DNA from: CAUJIW01 sp963205175 | GTDB lineage: Bacteria; Pseudomonadota; Alphaproteobacteria; Sphingomonadales; Sphingomonadaceae | DNA: 64,000 nt | NCBI GenBank assembly: GCA_041060555.1 | Contig: JBEUDS010000002.1 | Strand: one strand, 5' to 3' | Shown here: positions 16,565 through 25,100 of the stretch, in pieces | Layout of the letters: each line of letters starts with the position of its first letter | Position numbering within the stretch: the stretch's first letter is position 1 | Translations under genes and position numbers: made by a program | The notes under the pieces: generated by a model | Seen by the model: only the letters and a program-made list of their open reading frames with translations | Database searches by the model: none | Told to the model about the DNA's origin: nothing

Positions 16565-17605
16565 ATGCGGAAACTTTCGTTGGCCGTCATTCTGGCCTCG
16601 ACCGTGCTGGCGGGTTCCGCGCTCGCCAAGGATGATTACTGGTATGCCGGCATCAAGGGCGGCCCGACTCTCGTCGAGGACGTTACCTGGGATGTCACTG
16701 GAGACGCTGATGGCGTCAAGTCGAGCAATGGCAGCGGTGTGTTCGTCGCCGGCCAGCTGGGCTATGACTTCGGCATGTTCCGTACCGAGTTCGAGCTGGG
16801 CTACCAGCACTCGAACATCGATCAGCTGAACATGATCAATACCGAAGGCGCCACCAATGTCCTGAGCTTCATGCTCAACGGCATGTTCGACGTGATGTCG
16901 GAAGGCAAGTGGTCGGCCTACGTCGGCGGCGGCGCCGGCATCGCCCAGGTCAAGGCCAACAGCTGGGGCGCGGGTGTCGATGACAGCGATACCGGTCTCG
17001 CCTGGCAGGCGTTCGCGGGCATTCGCCGCGCGGTGTCCGACAATGTCGACCTGTCGCTGGAATATCGCTTCTTCAAGGCGCCGGGCGTCGACCTGGTGTC
17101 CTACGCCAACACGGACTGGGAAGGCAGCTATCGCTCGCACAGCCTGCTGCTGGGCCTGAGCTACAACTTCGGTGGTGAAGAGCCGGCTCCGCCGCCCCCT
17201 CCGCCGCCGCCGCCCCCGCCGCCGCCCCCTCCGCCGCCGCCTCCGCCGCCGCCGCCTCCGCCGCCGCCGCCGGGTCCGTTCCTGATCTTCTTCGATTGGG
17301 ACAAGTCGGTGATCACGCCGGAAGCCGCCGCGATCCTCGACAAGGCCGCGGCCGCGTACAAGGAAACCGGCCAGGCGACGATCCTGCTCCAGGGTCACGC
17401 CGACAAGTCGGGCAAGGACGCCTACAACGACAAGCTGTCGGCGCGTCGCGCCGACGCCGCCAAGGCCTACCTGCAGAAGGCCGGCCTGGGCGCCGACGTG
17501 ATCACCACCGAGAGCTTCGGTGAATCGCGTCCGCTGGTCGAAACCGCCGACGGTGTGCGCGAACCGCAGAACCGCCGCGTGGAGATCCTCTTCCCGAAGA
17601 ACTAA
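16565..17605 (+). CDS. OmpA-like outer membrane protein with polyproline linker
   Basis: 346 residues. A signal peptide (MRKLSLAVILASTVLAGSALA) precedes an 8-stranded barrel (~22-205) ending HSLLLGLSYNF. A linker of 28 consecutive prolines (bases 17189-17272) leads to a C-terminal OmpA peptidoglycan-binding domain (LIFFDWDKSVITPEAA, LQGHADKSGKDAYNDKLSARRADA, ESRPLVETADGVREPQNRRVEI). AAAGGGG precedes the start. The leader carries a distant inverted pair, AACAGTCGC at 16460 and its complement at 16533. It anchors the outer membrane to the wall. Confidence 0.93.
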   Translation: MRKLSLAVILASTVLAGSALAKDDYWYAGIKGGPTLVEDVTWDVTGDADGVKSSNGSGVFVAGQLGYDFGMFRTEFELGYQHSNIDQLNMINTEGATNVLSFMLNGMFDVMSEGKWSAYVGGGAGIAQVKANSWGAGVDDSDTGLAWQAFAGIRRAVSDNVDLSLEYRFFKAPGVDLVSYANTDWEGSYRSHSLLLGLSYNFGGEEPAPPPPPPPPPPPPPPPPPPPPPPPPPPPPGPFLIFFDWDKSVITPEAAAILDKAAAAYKETGQATILLQGHADKSGKDAYNDKLSARRADAAKAYLQKAGLGADVITTESFGESRPLVETADGVREPQNRRVEILFPKN

Positions 17606-17630
17606 GCTTCGGCGAAGTGCTCTGAACGGA

Positions 17631-17663
17631 AACGCCCGGCCTTGTGCCGGGCGTTTTCTTTTT
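17631..17663 (+). terminator. Rho-independent terminator of the OmpA-like gene
   Basis: A perfect 10-bp stem (AACGCCCGGC, complement at 17646-17655) around CTTGT is followed by TTCTTTTT. It lies 25 bp after the stop codon. Confidence 0.9.
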
Positions 17664-17883
17664 GGCGGCCTTGTCTTCTGCTCGTTGGGGCGTGGGTGGC
17701 CGTCAGGGCGTCAGTCGCCGACGGTGGCTGACTGACCGGGATCAGTGCCGGGTGTCCGGATCGGGATCAGCGGATGACGAGGAGGACGGCAGGGCCGCAC
17801 GCTTTCAGGCCGGCGCTGGCGGCGGATGTCGTATCCCGGGCGCGAGCCGGGGAAGGGGGCGGTGATGCTCCGCCGCCGGGGGT

Positions 17884-18399
17884 CTATTTCGCGACCCGCT
17901 TCTTCTTGGGCGCGGCGGCCGCCACCTTGACCGGCAACGGCACGGGCGGCGTCGGGAAGAAGGCGGCGATCTCGCCGATCGCCTGCGGGGCCAGGTCCCT
18001 GAGACGCGAGGCCGGCAACGCCAGCGAGGCCTCGCTGACTTGCGACGCCTTGTGGCAGAACGGCACCTGGTTCTCGAACGCCGAGAACGAGTTGTAGGTG
18101 CGGGTGTTGTAGCGGTCGAACGCGGCCTCGCCCCCACTGGTGCTCACCAGCCGCTGCCGGGCGCTGCTGATTTCAGCGCCGTGATGTTTGAGAAAGGCGT
18201 TGTAGCGCTCGACGATCTTGAGCTCGGGGTCGAACTGGCATTGCAGAGCGGCGACGTTGAGCGCCGCGCGCAGCCGCCAGATTGCCTCTGCCATGGCCAG
18301 GTTCGACGGCGCGGCAGCGGCATGCGTAGCGACCATTACCCCGGCCGCGCCAATTGTCACGGCGGCAGAACGAGCAAAGCGCGAAATCGAGCGTGTCAT
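17884..18399 (-). CDS. Conserved exported hypothetical protein
   Basis: 171 residues from ATG 18399; longer frames add an unlikely N-terminus before the signal peptide MTRSISRFARSAAVTIGAAGVMVATHAAAA. The mature part has IWRLRAALNVAALQCQF, YNAFLKHHGAEI, FDRYNTRTYNSFS and PFCHKASQVS, a pattern seen in uncharacterised sphingomonad-type exported proteins. Two cysteines (in LQCQF and PFCHK) could form a disulphide. It ends in a basic tail, PKKKRVAK. Function unknown. Confidence 0.75.
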   Translation of the reverse strand: MTRSISRFARSAAVTIGAAGVMVATHAAAAPSNLAMAEAIWRLRAALNVAALQCQFDPELKIVERYNAFLKHHGAEISSARQRLVSTSGGEAAFDRYNTRTYNSFSAFENQVPFCHKASQVSEASLALPASRLRDLAPQAIGEIAAFFPTPPVPLPVKVAAAAPKKKRVAK

Positions 18400-18477
18400 G
18401 ACGGGAAATTGACGCAAATAAGCCGGGCGGTCAACAGATGACAGCGCCCGGCTCATCGCAATTACGGTGAAGGTGAA

Positions 18478-18777
18478 TCAACCGAGAATCTTGCCCAGTT
18501 GCAGGGCGATGCTCATGTCGCCTTCAACCTTGAGCTTGCCCATCATGAAGGCCATCTGCGGGTTCTGCTTGCCGCTCACGATGTCTTTGAAATCGCTCAT
18601 CGACACCTTGACGGTGCAGTCGGCGGGGCCGTCGCTGTTGTCGACGACGTTCGGCGACGCCTTGCCGTCGATGCGCACAATGCCGTCGGCGCCGAAATCG
18701 AACTTGATGATCTTGGGCAGGCCGGCATCGGCGCCAACGCGGTTGCGCATGCCTTCGGTGATTTCCGCCAAGCTCAT
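18478..18777 (-). CDS. SCP2 sterol-binding domain protein
   Basis: 99 residues, a single SCP2 domain: MSLAEITEGMRNRVG, IIKFDFGADGIVRIDG, DCTVKVSMSDFKDIVSGKQNPQMAFMMGKLKVEGDMSIALQLGKIL. The MAFMMGKLKVEGD block is the family signature. It is a soluble lipid-binding or carrier protein. GGGAGGA lies 5 bp before the ATG. Confidence 0.92.
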   Translation of the reverse strand: MSLAEITEGMRNRVGADAGLPKIIKFDFGADGIVRIDGKASPNVVDNSDGPADCTVKVSMSDFKDIVSGKQNPQMAFMMGKLKVEGDMSIALQLGKILG

Positions 18778-18892
18778 GATATTCCTCCCTCTGATGATGA
18801 TGGCTGATTTTGAACTGCTGACACAATCAGCCTATGCGGGAACTGAGTAAAGGTCAAAAGTTACGCTCGCGCGACGGCGGGTGCCGTCAGGC

Positions 18893-18926
18893 AAAAAAAG
18901 AAAGGCCACCCGGGCGGGTGGCCTTT
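18893..18926 (-). terminator. Rho-independent terminator of the Ala-rich lipoprotein
   Basis: A perfect 12-bp stem (AAAGGCCACCCG and its complement) with a two-base loop, followed on the minus strand by CTTTTTTT. It sits 28 bp after the stop of the minus-strand lipoprotein gene. Confidence 0.9.
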
Positions 18927-18953
18927 CCTGCGTAACTGCACTGAAGCGTGCGA

Positions 18954-19220
18954 TTACTCGGCAGCCGGAGCGGCAGCAGCGTCAGCCGGCGCAGCAGCAG
19001 CGTCAGCCGGAGCAGCAGCGTCAGCCGGAGCAGCAGCGGCGTCAGCCGGAGCGGCTTCTTCAACCGGAGCAGCTTCTTCAACCGGAGCGGCAGCCGCGTC
19101 TTCGGTGGTGGCAGCCGCTTCGTCGGTGGCAGCCTGCTCGCCGCCGCCGCAGGCGGCCAGAGCGACGGCCGCGCCAGCGACCAGAGCAGCAGTTTTCAGT
19201 TTCAGCAGAAGATCACCCAT
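18954..19220 (-). CDS. Small Ala/Pro/Glu-repeat lipoprotein
   Basis: 88 residues from ATG 19220, which has AAGGAG upstream. Residues 1-22 are a lipoprotein signal with lipobox VALAAC, and the lipidated Cys is followed by Gly-Gly-Gly. The rest is low-complexity, with Pro-Val-Glu-Glu-Ala-Ala and Pro-Ala-Asp-Ala-Ala repeats encoded by imperfect GCAGCGTCAGCCGGA DNA repeats. No catalytic domain. Likely a flexible, acidic, outer-membrane-anchored spacer of unknown role. Confidence 0.8.
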   Translation of the reverse strand: MGDLLLKLKTAALVAGAAVALAACGGGEQAATDEAAATTEDAAAAPVEEAAPVEEAAPADAAAAPADAAAPADAAAAPADAAAAPAAE

Positions 19221-19758
19221 GTTTGACTCCTTGTTTGTCAACGAGTGGTTTTGGTTAGCCCGTGTTGTCCCTAAACCGCGCGGAACCTTAGCCACAATTG
19301 CGCATCGTCACAAGCGGCTAAAATAACCGTTCCCTAACCATCATTGCTGCGAAACAATAATGATGATCCCGGGTGGTCGGAACCTTGCCGCGATCTCCGC
19401 CTATCCCAACGCCGGGGCCGATGCAACAGGGATGATGCGATAATCCCTATAAAATCGATCGCGATAAGCGAGTGACTTTTCCATCTGTATAACAACATGA
19501 AATGAAACGGTAATGTTCATCGGCGCCGGACTGGCGTTCGTCCGGCGCGGCGGCCGGGCGTGGCGGCGGGCAGGGGTTTCCGCCGGGGAAGCGGGGGTGC
19601 CCGGGCGGGTTGCGCGCGGTTGCCGGCGCCCGCGTCGTGATTCGATCGGGCCGCCGCCGGCGGCGGCGATGCCGCAAATGCGAACGCGTTGTTAACGTTA
19701 TCGCAAGGTTAAGACCCGATGCTCCCCGGTGCTTCAATCAACGGGTGGAGTGGGCGTT
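19221..19758. other. 538-bp intergenic region
   Basis: No convincing gene. The first part is the lipoprotein promoter region; it contains a CtrA-like half-site pair (ATAA-N7-CTAAC, 19323-19338). Bases 19340-19510 are comparatively AT-rich, while 19520-19680 are very GC-rich. Just upstream of the EAL gene is GTTAACGTTATCGCAAGGTTAAG, two TTAA boxes with non-standard spacing. Confidence 0.5.
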
Positions 19759-20988
19759 ATGCGCCTGGGGCAACATTCGACGGCCATCGCCTGCATGGCC
19801 TATCTCGGCTTTGGGCTGGCCTTCGCCGCCGGTGCGCCGTCATGGCTGTCGCTGACGAGCGGGCAGGCGGCTGGCGCCGGCATGGCGGCGGCGCTGGTCC
19901 TGGTGTTCTGCCATCTGCTGGTTGTCGGCCAGCGCGACCGGGCCGCCGACCGTCGACGCACCCGACGGATCACCCTCGCACTGCCCCGGCTGGAGGACCG
20001 CCTCGACCAGATTGATGCCAATCTGGAGGCACTCGCGAACGATGTCCGGGCCGCCCAGCATCGGCAGATCGCCGATCTGGCGACCGAGCTGGCGCTGCTG
20101 CGCACGGTGGTCGAACGCTTCGTGGTCGAGGCCCGTCCGGCGGAGGACGAGGCCGACGGCCCGCCGCCGCCGGCCGGCGAGATGCCGGTGGCGGTGCTGG
20201 CATCGCCGCGGCGCGGCCACAACCGGCGCGGCGACGTGCTGCCGGTGCTGGAACACGCGCTGGAGGAAAGCCGGGTCGATCTCTATCTGCAGCCGGTGGT
20301 GCGTCTGCCCAGCCGCAAGGTCGCCCATTACGAAACCTTCTCGCGCGTGCGCGATGCCGCTGGCGCCGTGATCGGCCCTGACGATTACCTGAAGGCCGCG
20401 GAAGAGGCAGGTCTGGCCGGTGCGCTCGACAACCTGCTGCTGTTCCGCTGCGTCAACCTGATCCGCAAGCTCGGCCCGCGCCGGCCGGGCGTGCGGCTGT
20501 TCTGCAACATGTCCAACGCCGCGCTGGAAGACCCCGGCTTCCTCGCCGAGCTGATCGGCTTCATGCGCGCCCATCCCGATCTCGCCGACCGGCTGGTGTT
20601 CGAGATCGCCGCCGCCGACTGGGCGGCGCTGACGCAGGAGACCCGCGTCCAGCTCGGCGTCCTCGCCCGCTTCGGTTTCGCCTTCTCCATCGACCAGGTG
20701 ACCCATCTGGAGGCGCTGGAACCGGCCCGGCTGGCGGCGCTCAACGTGCATTACGTCAAGGTGGAGGCGCAGGTGCTGTTGCACGGCCGCTGCCCCATCG
20801 AACGCGAGGAACTCAAGGATTTCCTTGGCCGTTATGACATCGAGCTGATCGCCACCCACATCGAGGACGAGCGCACTGTCGTTGAAATCCTCGATCTCGG
20901 CATCGCCTACGGCCAGGGCTATCTGTTCGGCGGCCCCAAGCCGAGCCGGGGCGATGTCAACGGCGGCCCGGACGCCCGCGCCGCCTGA
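19759..20988 (+). CDS. Membrane-anchored EAL-domain protein, TipF-like
   Basis: 409 residues from ATG 19759 (GGTGGAG upstream). Two N-terminal membrane helices (~9-30, 40-58) precede a coiled coil (~75-125) and a C-terminal EAL domain (~165-395). The EAL core is degenerate: YETFSR instead of EALLR, and SIDQV where DDFG is expected. The LGIAYGQGYLFGGP end is intact. The layout resembles Caulobacter TipF, a c-di-GMP-responsive polar flagellar assembly factor, and a FliN-like gene lies 0.8 kb away. Probably a c-di-GMP sensor rather than a phosphodiesterase. Confidence 0.75.
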   Translation: MRLGQHSTAIACMAYLGFGLAFAAGAPSWLSLTSGQAAGAGMAAALVLVFCHLLVVGQRDRAADRRRTRRITLALPRLEDRLDQIDANLEALANDVRAAQHRQIADLATELALLRTVVERFVVEARPAEDEADGPPPPAGEMPVAVLASPRRGHNRRGDVLPVLEHALEESRVDLYLQPVVRLPSRKVAHYETFSRVRDAAGAVIGPDDYLKAAEEAGLAGALDNLLLFRCVNLIRKLGPRRPGVRLFCNMSNAALEDPGFLAELIGFMRAHPDLADRLVFEIAAADWAALTQETRVQLGVLARFGFAFSIDQVTHLEALEPARLAALNVHYVKVEAQVLLHGRCPIEREELKDFLGRYDIELIATHIEDERTVVEILDLGIAYGQGYLFGGPKPSRGDVNGGPDARAA

Positions 20989-21009
20989 GCCGCCGTTCCC
21001 GACCTTCGC

Positions 21010-21711
21010 CTACGCCAGCGCGCAGGTCTCGCCGTTCACCCGCGCCAGGAACGCCGGCAGATGCCGCAGCAGGGCGGCGTCCACCTCGGCCATCGTCGCG
21101 CTTACGCCCAGCGCCGCCAGGCTGGTGACGCCATGCTCGGCGATGCCGCACGGCACGATGCCGCCATAATGGCCAAGGTCGGGCGCCACGTTGAGCGACA
21201 ACCCGTGCAGGCTGACCCACCGGCGCACCCGCACGCCAATGGCGGCGATCTTTTCTTCCCGGCCATCCTCGCGCACCACCCAGACGCCGACGCGCCCCTG
21301 CCGGCGCTCGCCGGTGACGCCGAAATCGGCCAGCGTGGCGATCACCCAGCCTTCCAGCGCGCTGACATAGCAGCGCAGGTCGCGGCCGCGCCGGCCGATG
21401 TCGAGCACCGGATAGACGATGCGCTGGCCCGGCCCGTGGTAGGTGAACTGGCCGCCCCGGCCGGTCTCGAACACCGGAAAGCGGTCCGGGTCCACCAGAT
21501 CCTGCCGGCGGGCGCTGGTGCCGGCGGTATAGAGCGGCGGATGTTCGAGGAACCAGATCAGCTCCGGCTCCCGGCCGTCGGCGACGGCGGCGACACGCGC
21601 TTCCATCTCGGCCATCGCCTGCGGGTAGGGAACGGAGGCGGTCGCGAACCGCAGCTCCGGCGACGGCAACGGCGCTTCTCTGGCGGCGGCGGTGGCGATG
21701 TCATCCGGCAT
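21010..21711 (-). CDS. lipB: Octanoyltransferase LipB
   Basis: 233 residues. It transfers octanoyl groups from acyl-carrier protein to lipoyl domains, the first step of lipoate synthesis. Motifs: LIWFLEHPPLYTAGTSA, FETGRGGQFTYHGPGQRIVYPVLD, the Lys of EKIAAIGVRV, and the Cys of GIVPCGIAEHGVTSL. The start at 21711 is the closest to the family start; 21729 and 21747 are in-frame alternatives. The likely start overlaps a CtrA-like box. Confidence 0.95.
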   Translation of the reverse strand: MPDDIATAAAREAPLPSPELRFATASVPYPQAMAEMEARVAAVADGREPELIWFLEHPPLYTAGTSARRQDLVDPDRFPVFETGRGGQFTYHGPGQRIVYPVLDIGRRGRDLRCYVSALEGWVIATLADFGVTGERRQGRVGVWVVREDGREEKIAAIGVRVRRWVSLHGLSLNVAPDLGHYGGIVPCGIAEHGVTSLAALGVSATMAEVDAALLRHLPAFLARVNGETCALA

Positions 21712-21726
21712 TAACGAGTCCCTAAC
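21711..21726 (+). promoter_or_regulatory. CtrA-like box containing a GANTC methylation site
   Basis: TTAA-N7-CTAAC (TTAACGAGTCCCTAAC), one base from the TTAA-N7-TTAAC consensus of CtrA. The spacer contains GAGTC, a CcrM-type GANTC site. It lies 44 bp before the FliN-like gene and at the lipB start. Confidence 0.45.
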
Positions 21727-21769
21727 CATCACGGGCGCACCATGCATGCTGTTCCCACGGGGCTAGGTC

Positions 21770-22003
21770 ATGAGCGTCATCGATAAAGTCAAGATCGAGG
21801 TTACCGTCGTCATCGGCCGCAACCACATGCCGATCAAGCATCTGCTGAAGATGGGCCGTGGCGCCGTCATCGATCTCGATGCCCGCCATGACGATCCGGT
21901 GTGGATTTACGCCAACAATGAACTGATCGCGCGTGGCGAGATCGTGCTGGTGGGCGACCGCATCGGCGTCACCGTCATCGACCGCGTGCGCAAGGCCGCC
22001 TGA
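21770..22003 (+). CDS. FliN-like flagellar motor switch (SpoA) protein
   Basis: 77 residues, essentially only a SpoA domain: IDKVKIEVTVVIGRNHMPIKHLLKMGRGAVIDLD, DPVWIYANNELIARGEIVLVGDRIGVTVIDRV. This is the C-ring subunit fold. FliN proteins are usually over 100 residues, so the N-terminal extension is absent. It is isolated from other flagellar genes here apart from the TipF-like gene upstream. Could be FliN itself or a paralogue. Confidence 0.85.
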   Translation: MSVIDKVKIEVTVVIGRNHMPIKHLLKMGRGAVIDLDARHDDPVWIYANNELIARGEIVLVGDRIGVTVIDRVRKAA

Positions 22004-22013
22004 GGCCCCAGGG

Positions 22014-22096
22014 CTACAGGCTGGCAACAAACCGCCCCGCCAGCCTACAGGCTGGCAACGAACCGCCCCGCCAGCCTACAGGCTGGCCACAAACCG
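22014..22096 (-). repeat. 31-bp tandem repeats duplicating a gene's 3' end and stop codon
   Basis: Copies start at 22014 and 22045, and a third overlaps the end of the epoxide hydrolase gene (22076). On the minus strand each reads CGGTTYGTTGCCAGCCTGTAG or close to it, the codons for Arg-Phe-Val-Ala-Ser-Leu-stop. Each also contains the palindrome GCCAGCCTGTAGGCTGGC. The two extra copies lie after the true stop. Confidence 0.9.
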
Positions 22097-23221
22097 GCGC
22101 ACATCCGTCAGGAACAGCTCCGGCTCCTCCAGGCTGGCGAAATGACCGCCGCGCGGCATGTCGGTCCAGTGGACGACATTGTAGCCGCGTTCCACCATCG
22201 AGCGGGGCGGGAAGGCCAGCAGGTCGTGTGGAAAGGCCGCCACTCCCACCGGTTGCTCGATGCGCCGCCCCTCGGGAATCGTGAAGCCGCCTTCCTCGAA
22301 CATGCCCCGGTAAATCCATGTCGCGGTGACGAAGCTGCGCGTCGTCAGGTAGATCATGATGTTGGTGAGCATCTGGTCGTAGGTGAAGGGGGGCTGGGCG
22401 AAAGCCGGCCGGCCATCATCGGCGCTGAGATCCGACCAGCCGCAGAATTTCTCCGCCAGCCAGGCCGCGACGCCCATGGGCGAGTCCATCATCGCATAGC
22501 CCAGGCTCTGCGGCTTGGTGCCCTGGAGCATGAGATAGGCGGTCTCCGTTTCGCGGATGCGGGTGGCCCAGGCCAGCCACCGGCCTTCCGCCTCGCTCTG
22601 CGGCGTCATGTCGGCGTTGCGCAGGCCGTAGCCGTTGAGGTGGATCGCCGTCACCGCCGACGAGTCGAGGCCGAGCCAGGCGGAGATGACGCACCCCCAG
22701 TCGCCGCCCTGGGCGATATAGCGGGGGTAGCCCAGCACCTCGGTCATCAGCCGGTCGTACAGGCCGGCGACCGCGCGCGGCCCGATGGGGGCTGTTGGCG
22801 CATCCGACCAGGCGAAGCCAGGCAACGAGGGCGCCACCACATGAAAGGCTGGTGCTGCGGGGTGCTGCGGCTCGGCCAGCCGGTCGATCAGGTGCGCGAA
22901 CTCAAACACCGAGCCCGGCCAGCCATGGCTGAGCAGCAGCGGCTTGGCATCGGCGCGCGACGAACGACGGTGGATAAAGTGCAGGTTGAGGTCGCCCACG
23001 GGGGCGCGGAAATGCGGCAGCGCGTTGAGGCCGGCCACCGCCGCCGGCCAGTCGAACCTGTGCAGCCAGTGTTCGCGCAGGCCCTCCAGATACTGGCGAT
23101 TGGCGCCATAGGCCCAGCCGGCGTTCGCGGGTTCGGGGATCCAGCGATGCGCCTTCACCCGCTCCATGATCCAGTCGACTTCGGCGGCCTCGACCGGGAC
23201 GGTGAACGGCGTCACGCTCAT
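22076..23221 (-). CDS. Epoxide hydrolase family alpha/beta-hydrolase
   Basis: 381 residues from ATG 23221, which overlaps the upstream GMC gene's stop (ATGA). The N-terminal EHN region (FTVPVEAAEVDWIMERVKAHRW) is followed by the alpha/beta fold: LLLSHGWPGSVFEF, VAPSLPGFAWSD, the nucleophile Asp in AQGGDWGCVI, and the catalytic His in PRGGHFASLEEP. Likely opens epoxides to diols; substrate unknown. Coupled to a GMC oxidoreductase. The 3' end is tandemly duplicated downstream. Confidence 0.9.
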   Translation of the reverse strand: MSVTPFTVPVEAAEVDWIMERVKAHRWIPEPANAGWAYGANRQYLEGLREHWLHRFDWPAAVAGLNALPHFRAPVGDLNLHFIHRRSSRADAKPLLLSHGWPGSVFEFAHLIDRLAEPQHPAAPAFHVVAPSLPGFAWSDAPTAPIGPRAVAGLYDRLMTEVLGYPRYIAQGGDWGCVISAWLGLDSSAVTAIHLNGYGLRNADMTPQSEAEGRWLAWATRIRETETAYLMLQGTKPQSLGYAMMDSPMGVAAWLAEKFCGWSDLSADDGRPAFAQPPFTYDQMLTNIMIYLTTRSFVTATWIYRGMFEEGGFTIPEGRRIEQPVGVAAFPHDLLAFPPRSMVERGYNVVHWTDMPRGGHFASLEEPELFLTDVRRFVASL

Positions 23222-24849
23222 GCCGCCATCCTTCCGCTCGCCTTGTGCACAATGAGGTCGGCGGCCTTTTCCGCCACCATCACCGTCGGTGCGTTGGTGT
23301 TGCCGGAAACCAGGGTCGGCATGATCGAGGCGTCGATCACCCGCAGGCCCTCGACGCCGCGCACCCGCAGCTCGGGATCGACGACGGCGCGGGCATCGAC
23401 GCCCATGCGGGCGGTGCCGACGGGATGATAGATGGTCTCCGCCCATTCCCGCGACGCCGCCACCAGCTGTTCGCGGGTGGTGATGTGCGCGCCCGGCCAC
23501 AGCTCCGTGCCGCGATAGGGCGCGAAGGCGGCGGCATTGCCGATGGCGCGGGTGAGCTCGACGCCGGTCATCAGCGTGTCGATGTCGCTCTCGACGCTGA
23601 GGTAATTGGGGTCGATGACCGGATGGGCCGCCGGGTCGGGCGAGGCAAGGCGAACGGTGCCCCGGCTGTCCGGCCGCAGCTGGCAGACGTGAATCTGGAA
23701 GCCGTGCTCGGTGGTCATGTCCTCCAGCCCGTGCGGCGCGCCTTTGGAGCACATCATGTGCAGCTGCAGGTCCGGCGCGTCGACGTCGGGACGCGATTTC
23801 ACGAAGGCACCGGCTGGCGTCGGCATGTAGGAGCCGATGCCCTCGCGCTTGAGCATCCAGGTCAGCCCGGTCTTGAGCTTGCCGAAGAAGGTCAGCCCGC
23901 CGTTGATGCTCACCGGCTGCGCGCAGCGCCATTGCAGGATGATGTCGAGATGGTCCTGCAGATTGCCGCCGACATCCGGCGAATCCACCACCACCGGCAG
24001 ATCGAGCGCCTTGAGGTGCGCCGCCGGGCCGACGCCGGACAGCATCAGCAGCTGCGGCGAGTTGACCGCGCCACCGCACAGCAGGATTTCGCCCCGCGCG
24101 CTGAAGCGCTGCGGTCGGCCGTTGACGCGGGCCTCCACCGCCACGGCGCGACGGCCGTCGAACACCACCCGCTCGGTCAGCGCGCCAGTGACCACCTTGA
24201 GGTTGGGGCGTTTGAGCACCGGCGTCAGATAACCGCGCGCCACCGACCAGCGTTCGCCGTCCTTGGTGGTGGAATCGTAACGGCCGACGCCTTCCATCTG
24301 CGGGCCGTTGAAATCGTCGGTGAACGGAATGCCAACCTCCTGGCCGGCGGCGAGGAAGGCATCGATCAGCGGATGGTCCATCGAGCGGCGGCTGGTGTGC
24401 AGCGGCCCGCCGACGCCGTGCAGGTCGTCGGCACCGCGCTCGCTGTCCTCCGACTTGCGGAAATAGGGCAGCACGTCCTCCCACGACCAGCCGGTGCAGC
24501 CGAGCTGGCGCCAGCGGTCATAATCCGAGGCGTGACCGCGGATGTAGACCATGCCGTTGATGCTCGACGAGCCGCCGAGCACCCGGCCGCGCGGCCAGTA
24601 GAGCCGCCGGTTGTTGAGGTGGGCCTGCGGCGCGGTCCAGAATTCCCAGTTATGCTTGGATTTGCCGGGCGGGATGATCTGGCCCAGCCCCATCGGCATG
24701 GTGATCATGGTGTCGCGGTCGTGGCTGCCAGCCTCCAGCAGCAGCACCCGCGTCGCCGGATCGGCGCTCAGCCGGTTGGCCAGAACGCTGCCGGCGGAAC
24801 CGGCGCCGACGATGATGAAATCCCACGCCTCGTTCGTGGCCTCGGTCAT
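23218..24849 (-). CDS. GMC-family FAD-dependent oxidoreductase
   Basis: 543 residues from ATG 24849, with GGGGGAG 8 bp upstream. The FAD-binding start is FIIVGAGSAGSVLANRLS; further GMC motifs are LYWPRGRVLGGSSSINGMVYIRG, GGAVNSPQLLMLSGVGP, and YHPVGTARMG with NTNAPTVMVAEKAA. It oxidises alcohols, in the choline-dehydrogenase group; substrate not predictable. Translationally coupled to the epoxide hydrolase, suggesting a small catabolic operon. Confidence 0.93.
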   Translation of the reverse strand: MTEATNEAWDFIIVGAGSAGSVLANRLSADPATRVLLLEAGSHDRDTMITMPMGLGQIIPPGKSKHNWEFWTAPQAHLNNRRLYWPRGRVLGGSSSINGMVYIRGHASDYDRWRQLGCTGWSWEDVLPYFRKSEDSERGADDLHGVGGPLHTSRRSMDHPLIDAFLAAGQEVGIPFTDDFNGPQMEGVGRYDSTTKDGERWSVARGYLTPVLKRPNLKVVTGALTERVVFDGRRAVAVEARVNGRPQRFSARGEILLCGGAVNSPQLLMLSGVGPAAHLKALDLPVVVDSPDVGGNLQDHLDIILQWRCAQPVSINGGLTFFGKLKTGLTWMLKREGIGSYMPTPAGAFVKSRPDVDAPDLQLHMMCSKGAPHGLEDMTTEHGFQIHVCQLRPDSRGTVRLASPDPAAHPVIDPNYLSVESDIDTLMTGVELTRAIGNAAAFAPYRGTELWPGAHITTREQLVAASREWAETIYHPVGTARMGVDARAVVDPELRVRGVEGLRVIDASIMPTLVSGNTNAPTVMVAEKAADLIVHKASGRMAA

Positions 24850-25100
24850 TCGGATACTCCCCCAAGTCTGTTCTGTTTGGCGGCAGGATGAGGCAAATCG
24901 GTCCGGCCTGCAAGCCAAAGTGCGGAGTCTGGCTCCGCAAATTCCGATGGCGTGCCGGCGACCCGTGACCCGGTCCGGCCACATTGTCGATGATGTTTGC
25001 ATGACACGCGGTCAACCGGCGCGGCAACGGGTTGTCGCGTGTGTGAAAGCATGACACACAGCCCGCGACGAACGGACCGAACCGATTGGGATGGTTGAAG

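Noticed and set aside
17161..17361. Minus-strand poly-Gly protein
   Set aside because: It is the antisense of the OmpA polyproline linker.
18954..19080. CRISPR-like array in the repeated GCAGCGTCAGCCGGA DNA
   Set aside because: The repeats are contiguous, in frame and encode the Ala/Pro-rich tail of a lipoprotein; there are no spacers.
19690..19712. Canonical CtrA site before the EAL gene
   Set aside because: Two TTAA boxes are present but 13 bp apart rather than 7, so it does not meet the consensus.
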